NCBI RefSeq assembly: GCF_022605725.1
Contig: NC_065551.1
Span: 36,518,001 to 36,582,000 of the forward strand
From: Anthonomus grandis grandis
Lineage: Eukaryota > Arthropoda > Insecta > Coleoptera > Curculionidae
Direction: 5' to 3'
DNA: 64,000 nucleotides
This document shows positions 25,080-35,190 of the stretch, piece after piece (the first letter of the stretch is position 1; each line of letters begins with the position of its first letter). A program made the translations under genes and the position numbers. Below the pieces are notes generated by a model, which saw only the letters and a program-made list of their open reading frames with translations, had not been told where the DNA came from and ran no database searches.

Positions 25080-27200
25080 TTGCACTATTTTTTCCTTAGA
25101 TATTACAATTTTTCTAATAACTCTTAATAATGTCAGATTAATATTAATTGAGGTATTTAGAAAAAAGTTTGTATCAGCAGTCCACAGACTTGATTTTCAT
25201 CGAGTGAAAGTTTCTGGAGTTGTACCTCAAAAACTATGGCTTCATCCAGCTAGTTGAGAAACAAAAAATATGGTTATCAGAAGTTGACCTATTTTTGTAA
25301 CTTTGAGGTCAAAAAAAAAATAAAAGATATTTTTTTTGAAAAAAATAAATAGCATTTTCGTAATGTACGGGTCGAAATCTATAAAAAAACAAATTTTCAA
25401 GAAGATTTAAAAACAAAAATTTTTTCCCTGAAAAAAATGCATACAGTTGGTCGTCAAAATTTTCAAAATTCGAAGAAAAAAAATTTCTCAAATCTTTTTG
25501 AAAATTTGTTTTCTTATAGATTTCGACCCGTACATTACGAAAATGCCATTCATTTTTTCCAAAAAAATTATCTTATATTTTTTTTTGACCTCAAAGTCAA
25601 AAAAAATTTTTTTTTTAATGGTGAAAACTAGTGTCACTTTGATAGCCATTACTCAGCTGCATCGCTGACTTCGGCAGTGCGGTTTGCGGCTAGTTATAGT
25701 AAAAAGATAAGGGTACACGCCAGTATACTCGGCTTTATTCAACTAGTTGAGAAACAAAAAATATGGCAATCAGAAGTTAACCTATTTTTGTAACTTTAAA
25801 ACTTTGAGGTCAAAAAAAAAATATAAGATAATTTTTTTGGAAAGAATGAATAGCATTTTCGTAATGTACGGGTCGAAGTCTATAGAAAAACAAATTTTCA
25901 AAAAGATTTGAGAGATTTTTTTTTCCTTCGAATTTTGAAAATTTTGACGACCAACTGTATGCATTTTTTTCAGGGAAAAAAATTTTTGTTTTTAAGCTTC
26001 TTAAAAATTTGTTTTCTTATAGACTTCGACCCGTACATTACGAAAATACTATTAATTTTTTTCAAAAAAATTATCTTATATTTTTTTTTTGACCTCAAAG
26101 TCAATTTTTTTTTTTTTTAAATGGTGAAAACTAGTCCCACTCTGATAGCCATAACTCAGCTGCATCGCTGACTTCGGCAGTGCGGTTTGTGGCTAGTTAT
26201 AGTAAAAGGATAAGGGTACACGCCAGTATACTCGGCTTTATTCAACTAGTTGAGAAACAAAAAATATGGTTATCAGAAGTTGACCTATTTTTGTAACTTT
26301 GAAACTTTGAGGTCAAAAAATAAATATAAGATAATTTTTTTGGAAAGAATGAATAGCATTTTCGTAATGTACGGGTCGAAATCTATAAGAAAACAAATTT
26401 TCAAGAAGATTTAAAAACAAAAATTTTTTTCCCTGACAAAAATGCATACTTTGGTGGTCAAAATTTTCAAGTTCGAAGAAAAAAAAAATCTCTCAAATTT
26501 TTTTGAAAATTTGTTTTCTTATAGATTTCGACCCGTACATTACGAAAATGCTATTCATTTTTTCCAAAAAAATTATCTTATATTTTTTTTTGACCTCAAA
26601 GTCAAAACATTTTTTTTTAAATGGTGAAAACTAGTCCCACTCTGATAGGCTTAACTCAGCTGCATCGCTGACTTTGGCAGTGCGGTTTGCGGCTAGTTAT
26701 AGTTAAAGGATAAGGGTACACGCCAGTATACTCGGCTTTATTCAACTAGTTAAGAAACAAAAAATATGGCAATCAGAAGTTGACCTATTTTTGTAACTTT
26801 GAAACTTTGAGGTCAAAAAAAAATATAAGATAATTTTTTTGGAAAAAATGAATGGCATTTTCGTAATGTACGAGTCGAAGTCTATAAGAAAACAAATTTT
26901 CAAGAAGATTTAAAAACAAAATTTTTTTTCCCTGAAAAAAGATCGTCAAAATTTTCAAAATTCGAAGAAAAAAAAATTTCTCAAATCTTTTTGAAAATTT
27001 GTTTTTTTATAGATTTCGACCCGTACATTACGAAAATGCTACTCATTTTTTTCAAAAAAATTATCTTATACTTTTTTTTTGACCTCAAAGTCAAAATTAA
27101 AATTTTTTAATGGTGAAAACTAGTCCCACTCTGATAGCCATAACTCAGCTGCATCGCTGACTCCGGCAATGCGCTTTGCGGCTAATTATAGTGAAAAAAT
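25080..27200. repeat. Four tandem ~500-bp foldback repeats
   Basis: The landmark TAGTTGAGAAACAAAAAATA recurs at 25251, 25744, 26248 and 26748 (last with one change), periods 493, 504 and 500. Each unit contains an inverted repeat of about 100 bases per arm: TTGAGGTCAAAA, then CGTAATGTACGGGTCGAA, is mirrored later as TTCGACCCGTACATTACG and TTTTGACCTCAA. So each unit can fold into a long hairpin. The array is preceded by a copy of the flanking repeat also found at 27225-27420 and 28740-28980. The short Lys/Phe/Asn-rich frames in both strands are products of the hairpin sequence, not genes. Confidence 0.9.
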
Positions 27201-27521
27201 AGAAAATAGATACTACATATTTTTTTGGCCCCATTAAGATCTACAACTTCTCTAATAACCTCTCAATCCTGTCAGGTTAGTATTAACCGAGATATTTAGA
27301 AAAAACTTTCTGTTAACAGTCCTAGACTTGAATTACATTGAATAAAAGTTTCCGGAGTTGTATCGCAAAAACTGTAAACCTGACAGAAAAATTGATACTA
27401 ACTAGTAACTAAACATAAAATGATTAATTAAGAAAATCTCATCCATTTTTCACAAAGAGACCGACGTATACAACAGACGAAAAACAATGAAAAGCACAAA
27501 GTCACGGTCTTACAACATTTA

Positions 27522-27571
27522 CTTAAAGCTACACGTGTTTCGCTCTATTCAGAGCATCATCAGGCCTAAAA
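27522..27571 (-). ncRNA. Type I hammerhead ribozyme
   Basis: On the minus strand: stem I 5' strand UUUUAGGC, core CUGAUGA (27563-27557), stem II GCUCU-GAAU-AGAGC (27555-27542), core GAA, then ACACGUGU, a self-complementary short stem III, then A as the cleavage nucleotide (27530) and stem I 3' strand GCUUUAAG. Stem I pairs C-G, G-C, G-U and A-U, then a mismatch, then U-A, U-A and U-G. A 4-bp palindromic stem III is the minimal form known from Penelope-like and retrozyme hammerheads, active as a dimer. One extra U (27556) sits between the core and stem II and could weaken activity. Confidence 0.75.
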
Positions 27572-27734
27572 CAATAATAATTAGTATTGAAAGAAAAAAA
27601 GAGGACATTAAAAAGACTAAAACCTTAAAAAGCCACTAACGTTGGCAAAACAGTAAATAAACATACATTTAAGGTTAGGATGACTATACAGTTATTTAGA
27701 ACCAAAAAATAAAAAATTAAAAATTGCAAAATAA

Positions 27735-27815
27735 TATCACACCTATTGGGAATCGAACCCGCGACAACAAGCTTACAAGCCAGCGACTATAACCTATGGG
27801 CTACCGGAACACTGA
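27735..27815 (-). promoter_or_regulatory. tRNA-like Pol III internal promoter
   Basis: On the minus strand a box B, GGTTCGATTCC (27759-27749), is a perfect match to the consensus, and TAGCCCATAGG (27803-27793) resembles box A at a normal tRNA distance. The presumed acceptor strands do not pair, so this is a decayed tRNA-derived promoter and not a working tRNA gene. It points the same way as the hammerhead, so one transcript would include it. Confidence 0.65.
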
Positions 27816-29650
27816 GGAGAAGTTCAAAACATTTGTTGTTAAGCCAAGGCATTTTAACACAATATTAAACTTACTTCAGTTGGAAGAGATTATGTAAATC
27901 ACAGTGAAACACGTGTAGCTTTAAGTAAATGTTGTGAGACCGTGACTTTGTGCTTTTCATTGTTTTTCGTGTGTTATAAAATGATTAGTTTTTTAACGGT
28001 ATTTTTTCACAGAAACCCCACAGACTCTATTAAACGTAAGTTTTTTAATCGAAGGGCCGATCTTGTAGCTAAACATAAAAAGCGTTTTTCTACGAAGTTT
28101 ATTTACACATTTATTAACGGTTTTCCTTCAAAATTGTTAGCTTTCTTGGTGCGTTTCTTTAATTTCTTTATTGTTTTCATACTGTATTTATATTTTTTTA
28201 GTATGTTTTAACATAAAATTTTGTCTTAAACTTGTGAATTAATAAAAGAATACCCTAATAACGTTTCAATATTCTTCTGTTAAGAGCATACGTATCGAGT
28301 AAAAGATTTCTTTAGACATAATTTAAGGACAGATCTTGGATCTGAATTATCTAACATAAAAAACGTCTATTTACGAAGTTAAATTAAAAATTTATTAACG
28401 GTTTTCTTTCAAAGTTGTAATTAATAAAGGAATACCCCAATAACGTTTCGATATTCTTTTTAGGGCATACAAGTGTCCAGTAAAAAATTTCCTTGGACGT
28501 AATCTAAGGACAGATCTTGGATCTGAATTATCCAACATAAAAAACGTCCCTTTACGAATTAAAAATTTATTAACGGTTTTCTTTCAAAGTTGTTAGCTTT
28601 CTTCGTGCGTTTCTTTAATTTCTTTATTGTTCTCATACTATATTTAGTCGTTACTATACTTATTTTCGAGCCAAAAATTCTAAAGATAGTAACGACATTG
28701 AACTACTTGACTGTTTTGTTTATAATTACCTAATTGTAAAGTGTCAGTAAAAGTTCCTGGAACTGTATCTCAAAAACTGTGAATCTGACAAGAAAATTGA
28801 GACCAACCATTTCTTTAGGTCTCATTGAGATCTACAACTTTTCTAATAACTCTCAATACTGTCAGATTAATATTAACCGAAATATTTAGAAAAAACTTTG
28901 TGTGAACAGTCTTAGACTTGAATTTCATTGAGTAAAGTTTCCGGAGTGTCGGAAAAATTGATACTAAGTAATAACTCAATATAAAATTTTTAGATTTTTA
29001 ATGGCATTTTTTTACATAAATCTCCAAAGACTCCTTTAAACGTAAGTTGTTTAATCGAAGAACCGATCTTGTAGCTAAACATAAAAAGCGTTTATCTACG
29101 CATTTATTAACGGTTTTCCTTCAAAGTTGTTAGCTTTCTTGGTGCGTTTCTTTAATTTCTTTATTGTTTTCATACTGTATTTATATTTTTTTACTATGTT
29201 TTAATATAAAATTTTGTCTTGAACTTGTGAATTAATAAAAGAATACCCTAATAACGTTTCAATATTCTTCTGTTAAGGGCATACAGGTGTCCAGTAAAAA
29301 ATTTCCTTGGACGTAATCTAAGGACAGATCTGGAATCTGAATTATCCAACATAAAAAACGTCCTTTTACGAAGATGAATTGAAAATTTATTAACGGTTTT
29401 CCTTCAAAGTTGTTAGCTTTCTTCGTGCGTTTTTTTAATTTCTTTATTGTTCTCATACTATATTTAGTCATTACTATTATTATTTTCGAGTCAAAAATTG
29501 TGTAACGACATTGAATTCCTTGACTGTCTTGGTTATAATTACCTAATTGTAAAGTGTGAGTAAAAGTTCCTGGAACTGTATCTCAAAAACTGTGAATCTG
29601 ACAGAAAAATTGATACCAACCATTTTTTAGACCTCATTGAGATGTACAAC

Positions 29651-30204
29651 TTTCCTTATATAATAATTTAAAATGTGTTTTCCATCATATTAATTCATCT
29701 CTTTTAAGACCCTGGAACCAGACAATTAATGTACACTCTCTATCATATTCCCACCGTATACAGTAATTAAAAGAAAACAAAGGAGAATCCTGAAGTAACA
29801 GTAACATAAATGCTCATAAATAAAATGAATAATAAAATAAATGAACGTCAAAGACCACCCAATCGATCATACCGATAATGATAATACAAAATCTTGACAT
29901 CGTAAAAATCATGAAGGAATTAAGGTCGATACTAAGAAGGATTCGAAGAAAAAGATGACGAGGAATCTGGGTGTTCATTGGCGTATCATTGATTGAATAA
30001 ACCGTTTAGAAATCGAATGTTATACTTTTTATAGTTGGTTATGTAGGTTGATAACCTTCTTCTTTACCGGGGTAATCGTAATTAAATTGACATTTTTTTG
30101 AGATATGAGAAAACCAATTGACAGTTGATGGTCTGATGTTAAATTAAAGTGTCCCAAATACTGTTAAATCTGATGCATATGGGGTTATATTACTCATATC
30201 ATAA
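29651..30204. other. Unique AT-rich DNA, nothing seen
   Basis: No repeat landmark, coding frame or structured motif could be supported here. Confidence 0.4.
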
Positions 30205-30660
30205 ATTGCTTTTTTAGGAATCGGGTATGTTCCAGACATATGGAAATGTGCTTTAATAAGACTCCTACTCAAAGTTAGTAAACCTAAAAATTATTCAGAA
30301 CTTTAGAAGCAATTTTATCAAACATTTTAGAAAATTATTAACATCGACAAGAGCAATATACATATTATCATCCTTGGTACTGCTGGACTTTTACAAAGCT
30401 TTTGATACTTTGAATCATGACATTATGTGTGGAAAGCTAGAGTACTAAATAGACGATCCAACAGTCATGGTTTTCCAGGCATACCTTAAACTAGGAAAAT
30501 TCGTACTTTCGAAATTTTCGCACCCCAAGGTTCAGTGCTTAAGCCAATTCTTTTCTTGGTATCTGACATGGCTATCTTCGACGTTGTAAACGCTTTGCGG
30601 ATGATACCCAATTTCTGCATTCATTTCAAATAAATCAGCTGCAATGTAAATTAACAATGA
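30205..30660 (+). pseudogene. LINE reverse-transcriptase fragment
   Basis: Broken frames read, in order, VPDIWKCALI and KVSKPKNYSEL (RT domain 0-1), LLDFYKAFDTLNHDI (palm motif A with the catalytic Asp), APQGSVLKPILFLV (the PQG-S-LGP box) and FADDTQF (the YADD-equivalent catalytic pair). Stops and frameshifts separate them and the text between motifs is shortened. It belongs to the Jockey/CR1-like group of non-LTR elements. It is a different copy from the one at 38523, which lacks the PQGS box. Confidence 0.8.
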
Positions 30661-30999
30661 TTTTCATAAATATAGTAGTCCAGGACTATTAGACGAAAAG
30701 AAGATCAATCTGCTGAAAAAATCCCATCTGGCTGAATTTTTTACCAAAGCTTCTTTTCGACATTACAAATCATTTCTCAAAAGTCCCCATGAATCCAAGT
30801 GGAGCTTTTTTTTATGGGTGGTCAAAGGTCACAAAAAACACCTTTTTACAAATATCGTCGAAACTATCAATCCTACGATAAAATGAGCGATTATGAGATC
30901 GTGTTTTTGACATAGTGTGGAGACAATTTATTACTCCTATTCATTAAAAGTCAAATAAATTATTTACATAGTTATGGATAAAACATACTACTTTTTCAT

Positions 31000-32570
31000 G
31001 ATACAATGCAACTATATGTCCATGCTAGTAGCTTATAGAAAGAGAATTATTTAATTAATTAGATTTCTAGATGATTAAGAATTTTTTTTAACATGTCAGG
31101 TATATTAACTACCTATTTAATAACATTTAAATATAAATTATAGGAATATTCAGAATTATTATATTAGAATTTCAAGTCTGAAATATTGTATTAATTAATT
31201 GTGTTCGCGTTATAATTATTTAATTATTTAGAATTCCAGTTAAATGAGCTTTTATTCCTAATCTCTCTACTGAATTGATTAAAATTTCAAGGAATTAGGT
31301 CCGTGATTTTTTTTCAAATATCAAATTTTTTAATTAAAGTTATGCCTGTATTAATTAACTTACGTAATTAATGATATTAACTTAGTGAATTAAATTAAAA
31401 GTATAATGCAATTCCAAGCACGATTCTTCTATATGAGGTAGTGGGGCTGTATTTTTTGTCAATATCTAAGGCATTTTAATTAAAATTACGCCTCAATTGC
31501 CAATTGGAACAATTTAAAGGATTAATGGTTCCAAATAATTGAGCTCTTCATTTTTTTTAACATGTCTTGCCTTAATTGAATGGAATAATTCAATAATTAA
31601 CAATATTTAAATTTAAGTTAATTAGAATTTCAAATCTCTGATTTCTTTAAAAATATCACACCTTTTAATTAAATATATGCCTCAACTGCCTGGAATAATG
31701 TAATAACTATTAATCTTTAAATTAAAATTAATTAGAATTCTAGATATTTTTTTTCATGTCAGACATTTTAATTGAAAGTACCTGGAATATTTAATAATAC
31801 ATAAATAAGATTTTTTTAAACTATAATTCCCGGCATTTGAGTTGTAGTTTTTTGAATATTTAAGGCATTTTAATTAAAATTACACCTAAACTGCCTGGAA
31901 TATTTTACTATTTAATAATGTTTAAGTTAGAGTTACTTAATTAGTTAGAATTCTAGATAATTGAGATCTTGTTTATACACGTTAGATATTTTAATTAAAA
32001 TTTCGCCTCAAGTGCCTGAAATACTTAATTAATTATTTATATTTAATTGACTAGAATTTTAGGTAAACAGGTTCTTAATTTTTTTTTTAATAAATATTAA
32101 GCATTTTAATTAAAGTTTTACTCCAACTGCCTGGAATAATTGAGTTACTCATTAATAATGATATTTAAATTAGAATTATTTTATAATTCCAGACAATTTA
32201 GGCTTAATTTATCCACAGAAGTAGTTTATCTAAAAAAATTACTCCATGTTAATTAAAAAATTTGAGCATTAAGTGCCTGGCATAATTAACTAATAATAAT
32301 GTTCAAGTTAAGCTTATTTAACTAATTAAGATTCCAGAAAACTGAGGCTTTTATTATTTTTTTTAAATATGATGCCTTTTAATTAAAATTAGTTTTACTG
32401 CTTGGAATAATTTAACTTACTTATTAATGACCTTTAAAATATAATTAATTTACAATTTCAAACATGATGGCTCTATCTTTGGACAGCTGAGCTATGGATT
32501 TTTCATAATTTAAGGCATTTTAATTAATATTAAATATCAATTGCCCGGAATAATTAATTAATTTACATAT
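31000..32570. repeat. Irregular ~110-145-bp repeats (GGCATTTTAATTAAAATT)
   Basis: At least nine copies of a unit containing CATTTTAATTAAAATT followed by ACTGCCTGGAATAATTAATT, at about 31468, 31659, 31763, 31863, 31986, 32099, 32245, 32370 and 32513. Spacing varies. AT content is extreme. The GCCTGGAATAA word is shared with the repeat field at 1-2760. No coding signal. Confidence 0.7.
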
Positions 32571-32631
32571 GATTTTTAGATTAAAATTATTTTAAAGAAA
32601 AATTATAAGACTAGGCGGATTTCATTTACTT

Positions 32632-32880
32632 ATGTGGTTCCTTGGATCAATTGGTTATATCATGGCTGGCAGTGGTCTCAAAGATGTTTTGAGTGTCATT
32701 TATGCTACAAACTCTGTGGAAAAAAACGTTGGATGGTCATGCTTATGCGAGAGCCATCAGAGCTCATACACTTCTCCATCTGGCTTTGGCGACAATAATC
32801 GGAAAAAATATTAATATCGATGAAAATGTTGGAATTCTTGATGGTTACTGTTGAACAAGTAATGACGCGTATCTTATCGT
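32632..32880 (+). pseudogene. Possible transposon-protein remnant
   Basis: One frame reads SIGYIMAGSGLKDVLSVIY and, after a shift, MLQTLWKK followed by DGHAYARAIRAHTLLHLALA. This phrasing is reminiscent of an uncharacterised protein often found with insect transposons, but I cannot name the family. Frames are broken by shifts and stops. Its place inside the TIR element suggests it is that element's former cargo or transposase. Confidence 0.35.
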
Positions 32881-33264
32881 TTGATGAAATTGGTGGACAA
32901 ATTTAATGACAAATTATTTGAATGTGAGAATAGATGTCCTACGGCGCGATTAAGAAAAAAAAACGCGTCTGGTACTTTACCTCTATGGTGACGTGGAAAA
33001 AAGTACAATTTTTTCAATGTCCAACATTGAAAGTAAAATTTCTATAAAAAAATGACCTCTACGAAAAAAATGCATAAGACCTTTATTGTGGAGAATTTCA
33101 TATTGAATAAAAAAGGTAATAGCTCGTTTTATCGTAGGATTGATAGTTTTGATGTTATTTTCTCTCTTTGAGGGATGATTTGTAATGTCAAAAAGAAGCT
33201 CTGGTAAAAAATTCAGCCAGATGGGATTTTTTCAGCAGAAAAAGTCTAATCGTCTTGCACTATA

Positions 33265-33690
33265 GCTGGGAACTCACGAAATGCTTTTAATAATAGATAT
33301 ACGTTAACGATTTATGAAATATTATATGAACGATCGCGCACGCCAGTGTCCTTGAACGAATGGAAAACGGCAATTATTATTATTAAAATAACATTTTAAT
33401 AATTATTCTAAATAAGTCTCGCGTGGTGCCGCCGGCCGGTGAAATCAAATAATAAACCCGTTTGACGTCAAACGAATAATGTTGACGTTTTTAGGAAGAT
33501 TCCGTTTATATTCCGCCACGGTTCATTTACCTGACAATCCGAACTGTCGATGATTATGTTTTATTGATAGATAAGTACATACATTCGAATTATATTTTAT
33601 TCGCAAATCTGAATAAAGTAAGTTCTATTTAAAGGACTATAATTCGGCACCTATAGGCTCTATCCTAATAATTTCAATGATTTTTTCTTA
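33265..33690. other. Unique DNA with a short GC-richer patch
   Basis: Around 33410-33490 CpG-rich text (TCGCGTGGTGCCGCCGGCCG) and TTTGACGTCAAA occur. No gene can be read. It could be an intergenic regulatory patch or unique spacer. Confidence 0.3.
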
Positions 33691-33694
33691 AATT

Positions 33695-34010
33695 CGTCCT
33701 TCTGTATCTAACAAGATGATTTGCAAGGGCGTAGCTCTTCTATTAACCGAGATATCGTATTTTTAGGGCCGCTGGTATAGTAAGTTCGATTTCAAAAAAA
33801 ATCAATTTTTGGTGAAAAAATTCGATACGGGGGGGTATACCCGAAAAATGAAAAATCCCAAACTTTGGAGGTGCATATCTCGGCTTCTGTTGGGACTATC
33901 TAAAAAAATTCAACGGTTCTGTCTTAGTTTCGTTCTTCTGGATCTAATGAGAGCATCAATTATCAAATTCAATTGTTTTTCCCGGAACTTGTTGATGCTT
34001 AAAAACCAAT
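33695..34010 (+). repeat. Diverged copy of the 366-bp repeat
   Basis: Contains ATTCGATACGGGGGGGTATA, then CCCGAAAAATGAAAAAT, ATATCTCGGCTTCTGTTGGG and GTCTTAGTTTCGTTCTTCTG, in the same order as the array at 39665-40687. Only about one unit is present and it is clearly older. It abuts the piggyBac remnant. Confidence 0.85.
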
Positions 34011-34099
34011 TCTTGGAGCCAGTATAATTGTTTTACTTTTTTTTTGTGAAACTTTTAATAAAATAGGTTTATTAGGATTTAAAAAAAGCAAAAAAAAAC

Positions 34100-35190
34100 T
34101 TTTAGGCGTCTCCGACTTCTTGCATTTTTTAGCAGGTTGACTTGTTTCTTCATCTAATGAAGAAGTTGGATCTTGAAAACCTTTTGCTTGTGCCCCAAGG
34201 GCAAGAGATTTCCCGATATAAATCCATGATAAAGTTTTTTCTATCTCCACGCCAAGCAGTCTTGGCGGTATTCAACCCACGAATTTGTAATTGCCAAGTC
34301 CACAAAATGCCAGAAAACTCTTACCGGCCATTTTTTGTTCGCATACGAATGCGATAGTAAGATATTAGTCTATCACACATGTCCACTCTTCCCATAGAAT
34401 GGTTGTAACTAGTGGCAGAGTTTGGACATGAAACAGGAAGGTACTTATTATTTTTCTTGGCCCATCGGCGTACTTCTGTTACTGGCGCAGAGCCTGAAGA
34501 TGTTGATGCCATTGTTACTGATCTATTGTCCATCCATTTCAGAATGGTCATTTTTTTGTTTTTTCGCACAAACTCATCAAAGGAACCCCGACCATTCGAG
34601 AGGAGCTCTTTATCATTTTTTATTTTGCTCCTAAGATCTCGCGGAATTATGTTGTTCATAATTGTCCCTGTTCCCAAAATTCCTTTTGTTAGTAAATGAT
34701 CCAGTAGCTTGACTGAAGTAAAGTAGCGATCAACATAAATTATGTGCCCTGGCGACAAATCTTCTGAAAGCTTCTTTACAACCGATACACCTATTCCCAA
34801 ATTTTGATCGGGAGAACCATCTGGCCAAGTTTTTGCACCTTGATAAGTCATAAAATCTAAAACCAGTCCGGAAGGTGTAGCTAAAACAAAATTTTTGAGT
34901 CCTACTGGATTTGGCTTGTTTTTAACGTACTGTCGGAGAGCAGTAGTGCCTGTGAAGGGAATCATCTGCTCAATTCTTTACTCCTTGGTAAAGTAATACA
35001 CTTTTTACGAATCGCATCGATGATAGGTTGAACTTTCCATAGCCGATTTGACTGCTTTACCTCATTCGAAACACTAAGAGTGTTAACAACATGTTGAAAA
35101 TTTCTTAATTTAAAAATACGGTCCCTAGGTAGCTGAGTAATGCAAGATATTTCAATTTCAAAAAATCCAACGTTGCCAAATATTTTTAAC
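34100..35190 (-). pseudogene. piggyBac-type transposase, broken
   Basis: Minus-strand frames read in order: LKIFGNVGFFEIEISCITQ (35190 down), a variable part ending KKCITLPRSKEL, then from about 34965 the intact 214-codon stretch with FVLATPSGLVLDFMTYQG, IYVDRYFTSVKLLDHLL (second catalytic Asp) and SMGRVDMCDRL (third catalytic Asp), then KKWPVRVFWHFVDLAITNSW after a further shift. This is the DDE_Tnp_1_7 (PGBD) order. The usual ...DEQ motif with the first catalytic Asp is destroyed by a small deletion and frameshift near 34970. A second shift at about 34330 gives a false stop, and a stop follows LAWR. The N-terminus is missing and no TIR was recognised. Confidence 0.88.

Larger units (their letters stand above)
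27427..27975 (-). mobile_element. SINE-like retroposon with hammerhead ribozyme
   Basis: A 549-bp insertion bounded by a 12-base target duplication, ATAAAATGATTA, at 27415-27426 and 27976-27987. The paralogous repeat at about 28965-28990 is uninterrupted at this place. Such a duplication indicates target-primed retroposition. On the minus strand the element holds a tRNA-like Pol III promoter (boxes A and B), a T-rich body, and a hammerhead ribozyme near the far end. A 65-bp inverted repeat (27477-27541 against 27906-27970, one mismatch) places a partial ribozyme copy at the other end. The CATCATCAGGCC/CACGTGTTTC wording matches Penelope-like elements, which are known to carry hammerheads. Whether this is a HHR-SINE or a Penelope derivative is open. 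Confidence 0.8.
27205..29650. repeat. Two ~0.8-1.0-kb tandem repeats, split by a retroposon
   Basis: The phrase TTGTTAGCTTTCTTGGTGCG occurs at 28134 and 29127 (offset 993). Its sister TTGTTAGCTTTCTTCGTGCG occurs at 28590 and 29410 (offset 820). The difference is an extra internal duplication of about 173 bases in the first copy (around 28330-28590). Unit borders carry ATCTCAAAAACTGTGAATCT and TCTAATAACTCTCAATACTG. A diverged copy of part of the unit lies at 50310-50420. No credible coding frame; the 89-codon frame at 27942 is low-complexity. Confidence 0.75.
30671..33264. mobile_element. 2.6-kb element with ~160-bp inverted ends
   Basis: The left end (30671 onward) and right end (to 33264) are inverted copies: CTGCTGAAAAAATCCCATCT then GGCTGAATTTTTTACCA (about 30711-30760) is mirrored at about 33190-33236, and CTATCAATCCTACGATAAAA is mirrored near 33130-33155. 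Outer bases read TATAGT and ACTATA, suggesting a TA-type target. The left two-thirds of the interior is filled by the TTTTAATTAAAATT array. Short remnants of a protein occur at 32640-32880, so it may be a decayed autonomous element or a composite. Superfamily not determined. Confidence 0.6.

Noticed and set aside
25309..26627. Several 60-73-codon frames rich in Phe, Lys and Asn
   Set aside because: They come from hairpin arms and recur in both strands and every unit, so they reflect repeat sequence and not proteins.
27735..27815. Functional tRNA gene
   Set aside because: Box B is perfect, but the acceptor strands do not pair and the sequence lies inside a retroposon.
27942..28211. 89-codon plus-strand frame as a membrane protein
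   Set aside because: Its hydrophobic look comes from T-rich repeat DNA, it starts within the retroposon end, and the tandem sister copy does not keep it open.
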